Assembly: GCA_019095985.1 (NCBI GenBank)
Contig: CM032662.1
Location: forward strand, 38,554,182 to 38,618,181
DNA from: Streblospio benedicti
Lineage: Eukaryota > Annelida > Polychaeta > Spionida > Spionidae
DNA length: 64,000 nucleotides
Reading direction: 5' to 3'
Shown: positions 63,201 through 64,000 of the stretch, piece after piece
Layout: each line of letters begins with the position of its first letter
Numbering within the stretch: position 1 is the stretch's first letter
Notes under the pieces: generated by a model
Told to the model about the DNA's origin: nothing
Database searches by the model: none
What the model saw: the letters and a program-made list of their open reading frames with translations, nothing else
Translations under genes and position numbers: made by a program

Positions 63201-63630
63201 AAAAGAAGTAGTGACTTGGCGGCTGACTTGGAATTATCTCCCGAGCAGCTTCAAGTGAATGAATCAACAGCAGTTTGCTGTAAATGTTTACAAAATCAAC
63301 TGAAAGGTAAATCAACATCTACAACATCTATCATTTGTCTTAGACAACGAAAATTTGTGTAATTTTTATTGGGTGAGAAATATTTATACTAATTTTTAGT
63401 GTCCAAATATGCATAATTTAAACTTTTCTTATACATTGATTTGGGAAAGTAGTTTGAAAAGAACACAGCAATTTCACATTGTGTAAAAATATCATAATTT
63501 ACATTCTATTCAGATAGGGTAAAAATACAACACTGCAGAGATGCAGGGCTGGTGCACATCACAGGTGTATATGGAGTTGGAGACGTAAGTGTGGCCGAAC
63601 AGACACTAGTCGCTATGGATTCTCTTCAAG
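57201..63630 (+). CDS. DPH6: Diphthine-ammonia ligase, long form (3' end outside window)
   Basis: ATP-dependent amidation of diphthine on elongation factor 2, the last step of diphthamide synthesis. Ten exons: 57201-57223, 58774-58865, 59379-59563, 59782-59855, 60301-60419, 60583-60647, 62554-62645, 62891-62984, 63156-63306 and 63514-63630, all in frame (337 residues so far). The PP-loop SGGKDS is split by intron 1. Other family blocks are YMYQTVGHHAIDLYAEAM, LPLYRRTIEG, DEVEDLY, SVGAILSDYQRVRVENVC, CGEGGEYETFTLDCPLF and DAFAPVAYL. After the ligase domain, exons 9-10 continue with a linker and HITGVYGVGDVSVAEQTLVA, which looks like the start of a RidA/YjgF domain as in the yeast and plant enzymes; human DPH6 lacks this. 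A CAG acceptor is the last three bases of the window, so at least one more exon follows. Confidence 0.93.
57837..57978. mobile_element. Small foldback element in DPH6 intron 1
   Basis: About 140 bp with imperfect inverted halves (AAAATCAGGTGAATTGTTTA against TGTTAAACAACTAACCCGAT). It appears again at 58289-58430 because of the repeat around the gap. Confidence 0.45.
58045..58144. other. Assembly gap of 100 N
   Basis: A second run of exactly 100 N, inside DPH6 intron 1. See the flanking direct repeat. Confidence 0.99.
58930..59110 (+). repeat. Possible second tRNA-derived SINE
   Basis: In DPH6 intron 2. A B-box-like GGTTCAAGTCC lies in a tRNA-arm context (ATTGTGGGTTCAAGTCCTGG), but the A box is weak. 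The tail is not clear. Confidence 0.35.
61349..62170 (-). mobile_element. 5'-truncated LINE, CR1/L2-like, in DPH6 intron 6
   Basis: A minus-strand reading frame from 62138 to 61692 encodes the end of a non-LTR reverse transcriptase: FVTSRLDSCNSILYGLSDQ, KLQLVQNSAARIITRTKRHE, ITPILKRLHWLPIKYRIVYK. The frame upstream, to about 62170, still fits (VDAELTM). After the stop, the frameshifted remains of the usual C-terminus (KTHLFTLAYPQ) are visible, so the copy is decayed. It ends in a (TTA)n tail at about 61349-61372. The endonuclease and most of the polymerase are missing, as in ordinary 5'-truncated insertions. Confidence 0.8.
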
Positions 63631-64000
63631 GTATTGATTGAAATAGATGTCAAGAGATTTTGACAGGGTTTGACTGTTGGCACATTGCCATTAATCTAGT
63701 TGGCCATGATCCGGGTGGCCATACATAAATTGAGCTTATTCTTTTCTTCCCAACCAATGTCAATTGGCTTCAGAACTTAGATAGATAAATTGATGGTGCA
63801 AAGCTAATGATAAAAAGTGAATTGTAATGATTTCAATTGTTGGTGCTTGCTGGCACTTTTATTTTATAAATGCTTTATGACAAGAATTTTATGGAAGGGT
63901 TCAAATCTCTTGGCAATTTTTTTTGACCAGTTGGTTTATCACAGTAGTTTGGTGGATTGATTACCATTTGTCTAAGGAAATATTTCATTTGTTTCTGCAG

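Overview
This is a 64 kb piece of a nuclear genome from an animal. Most genes are split into many short exons by AT-rich introns with GT-AG borders. The proteins are metazoan, and there are tRNA-derived SINEs, MITE-like inverted-repeat elements and a 5'-truncated LINE. The mix suggests a non-vertebrate, probably marine bilaterian such as a lophotrochozoan, but the species cannot be fixed from sequence alone. Two runs of exactly 100 N mark assembly gaps.

Layout, left to right. (1) The last six coding exons of pyruvate carboxylase (+, 665-2797) with a long 3' UTR. (2) A complete 15-exon ABCB10-type mitochondrial ABC half-transporter (+, 7809-16601), with an unrecognised two-exon gene on the opposite strand inside one intron. 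(3) A single-exon ankyrin-repeat protein with a serine-rich tail (-, 19616-21907). (4) A large 24-exon F-box/WD40 gene (-, 25208-45913) whose introns hold most of the repeats. (5) A roughly 0.94 kb inverted-ended element that seems to carry its own promoter and a small two-exon reading frame (46623-47564). (6) A single-exon RING-finger gene (+, 48820-50052). (7) An intergenic stretch with a large palindrome, three CTCF-like motifs and a MITE. (8) CDKN3 (KAP phosphatase), complete in seven exons (+, 52633-55691), with a GC-AG intron. (9) DPH6 (diphthine-ammonia ligase), ten exons (+, 57201-63630), running off the right edge in its long form with a RidA-like segment.

The genes do not form a pathway: two mitochondrial proteins, one SCF-type receptor, one cell-cycle phosphatase and one diphthamide enzyme. 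All exon phases were checked by hand and join in frame.

The most unusual pattern is repeated rearrangement at exon borders. Exon edges with their splice sites are partly duplicated in pyruvate carboxylase (both sides of one exon), ABCB10 (one acceptor) and the F-box/WD40 gene (a donor amplified as a 21-23 bp minisatellite). Three copies of one SINE family also end within about a dozen bases of functional splice sites.
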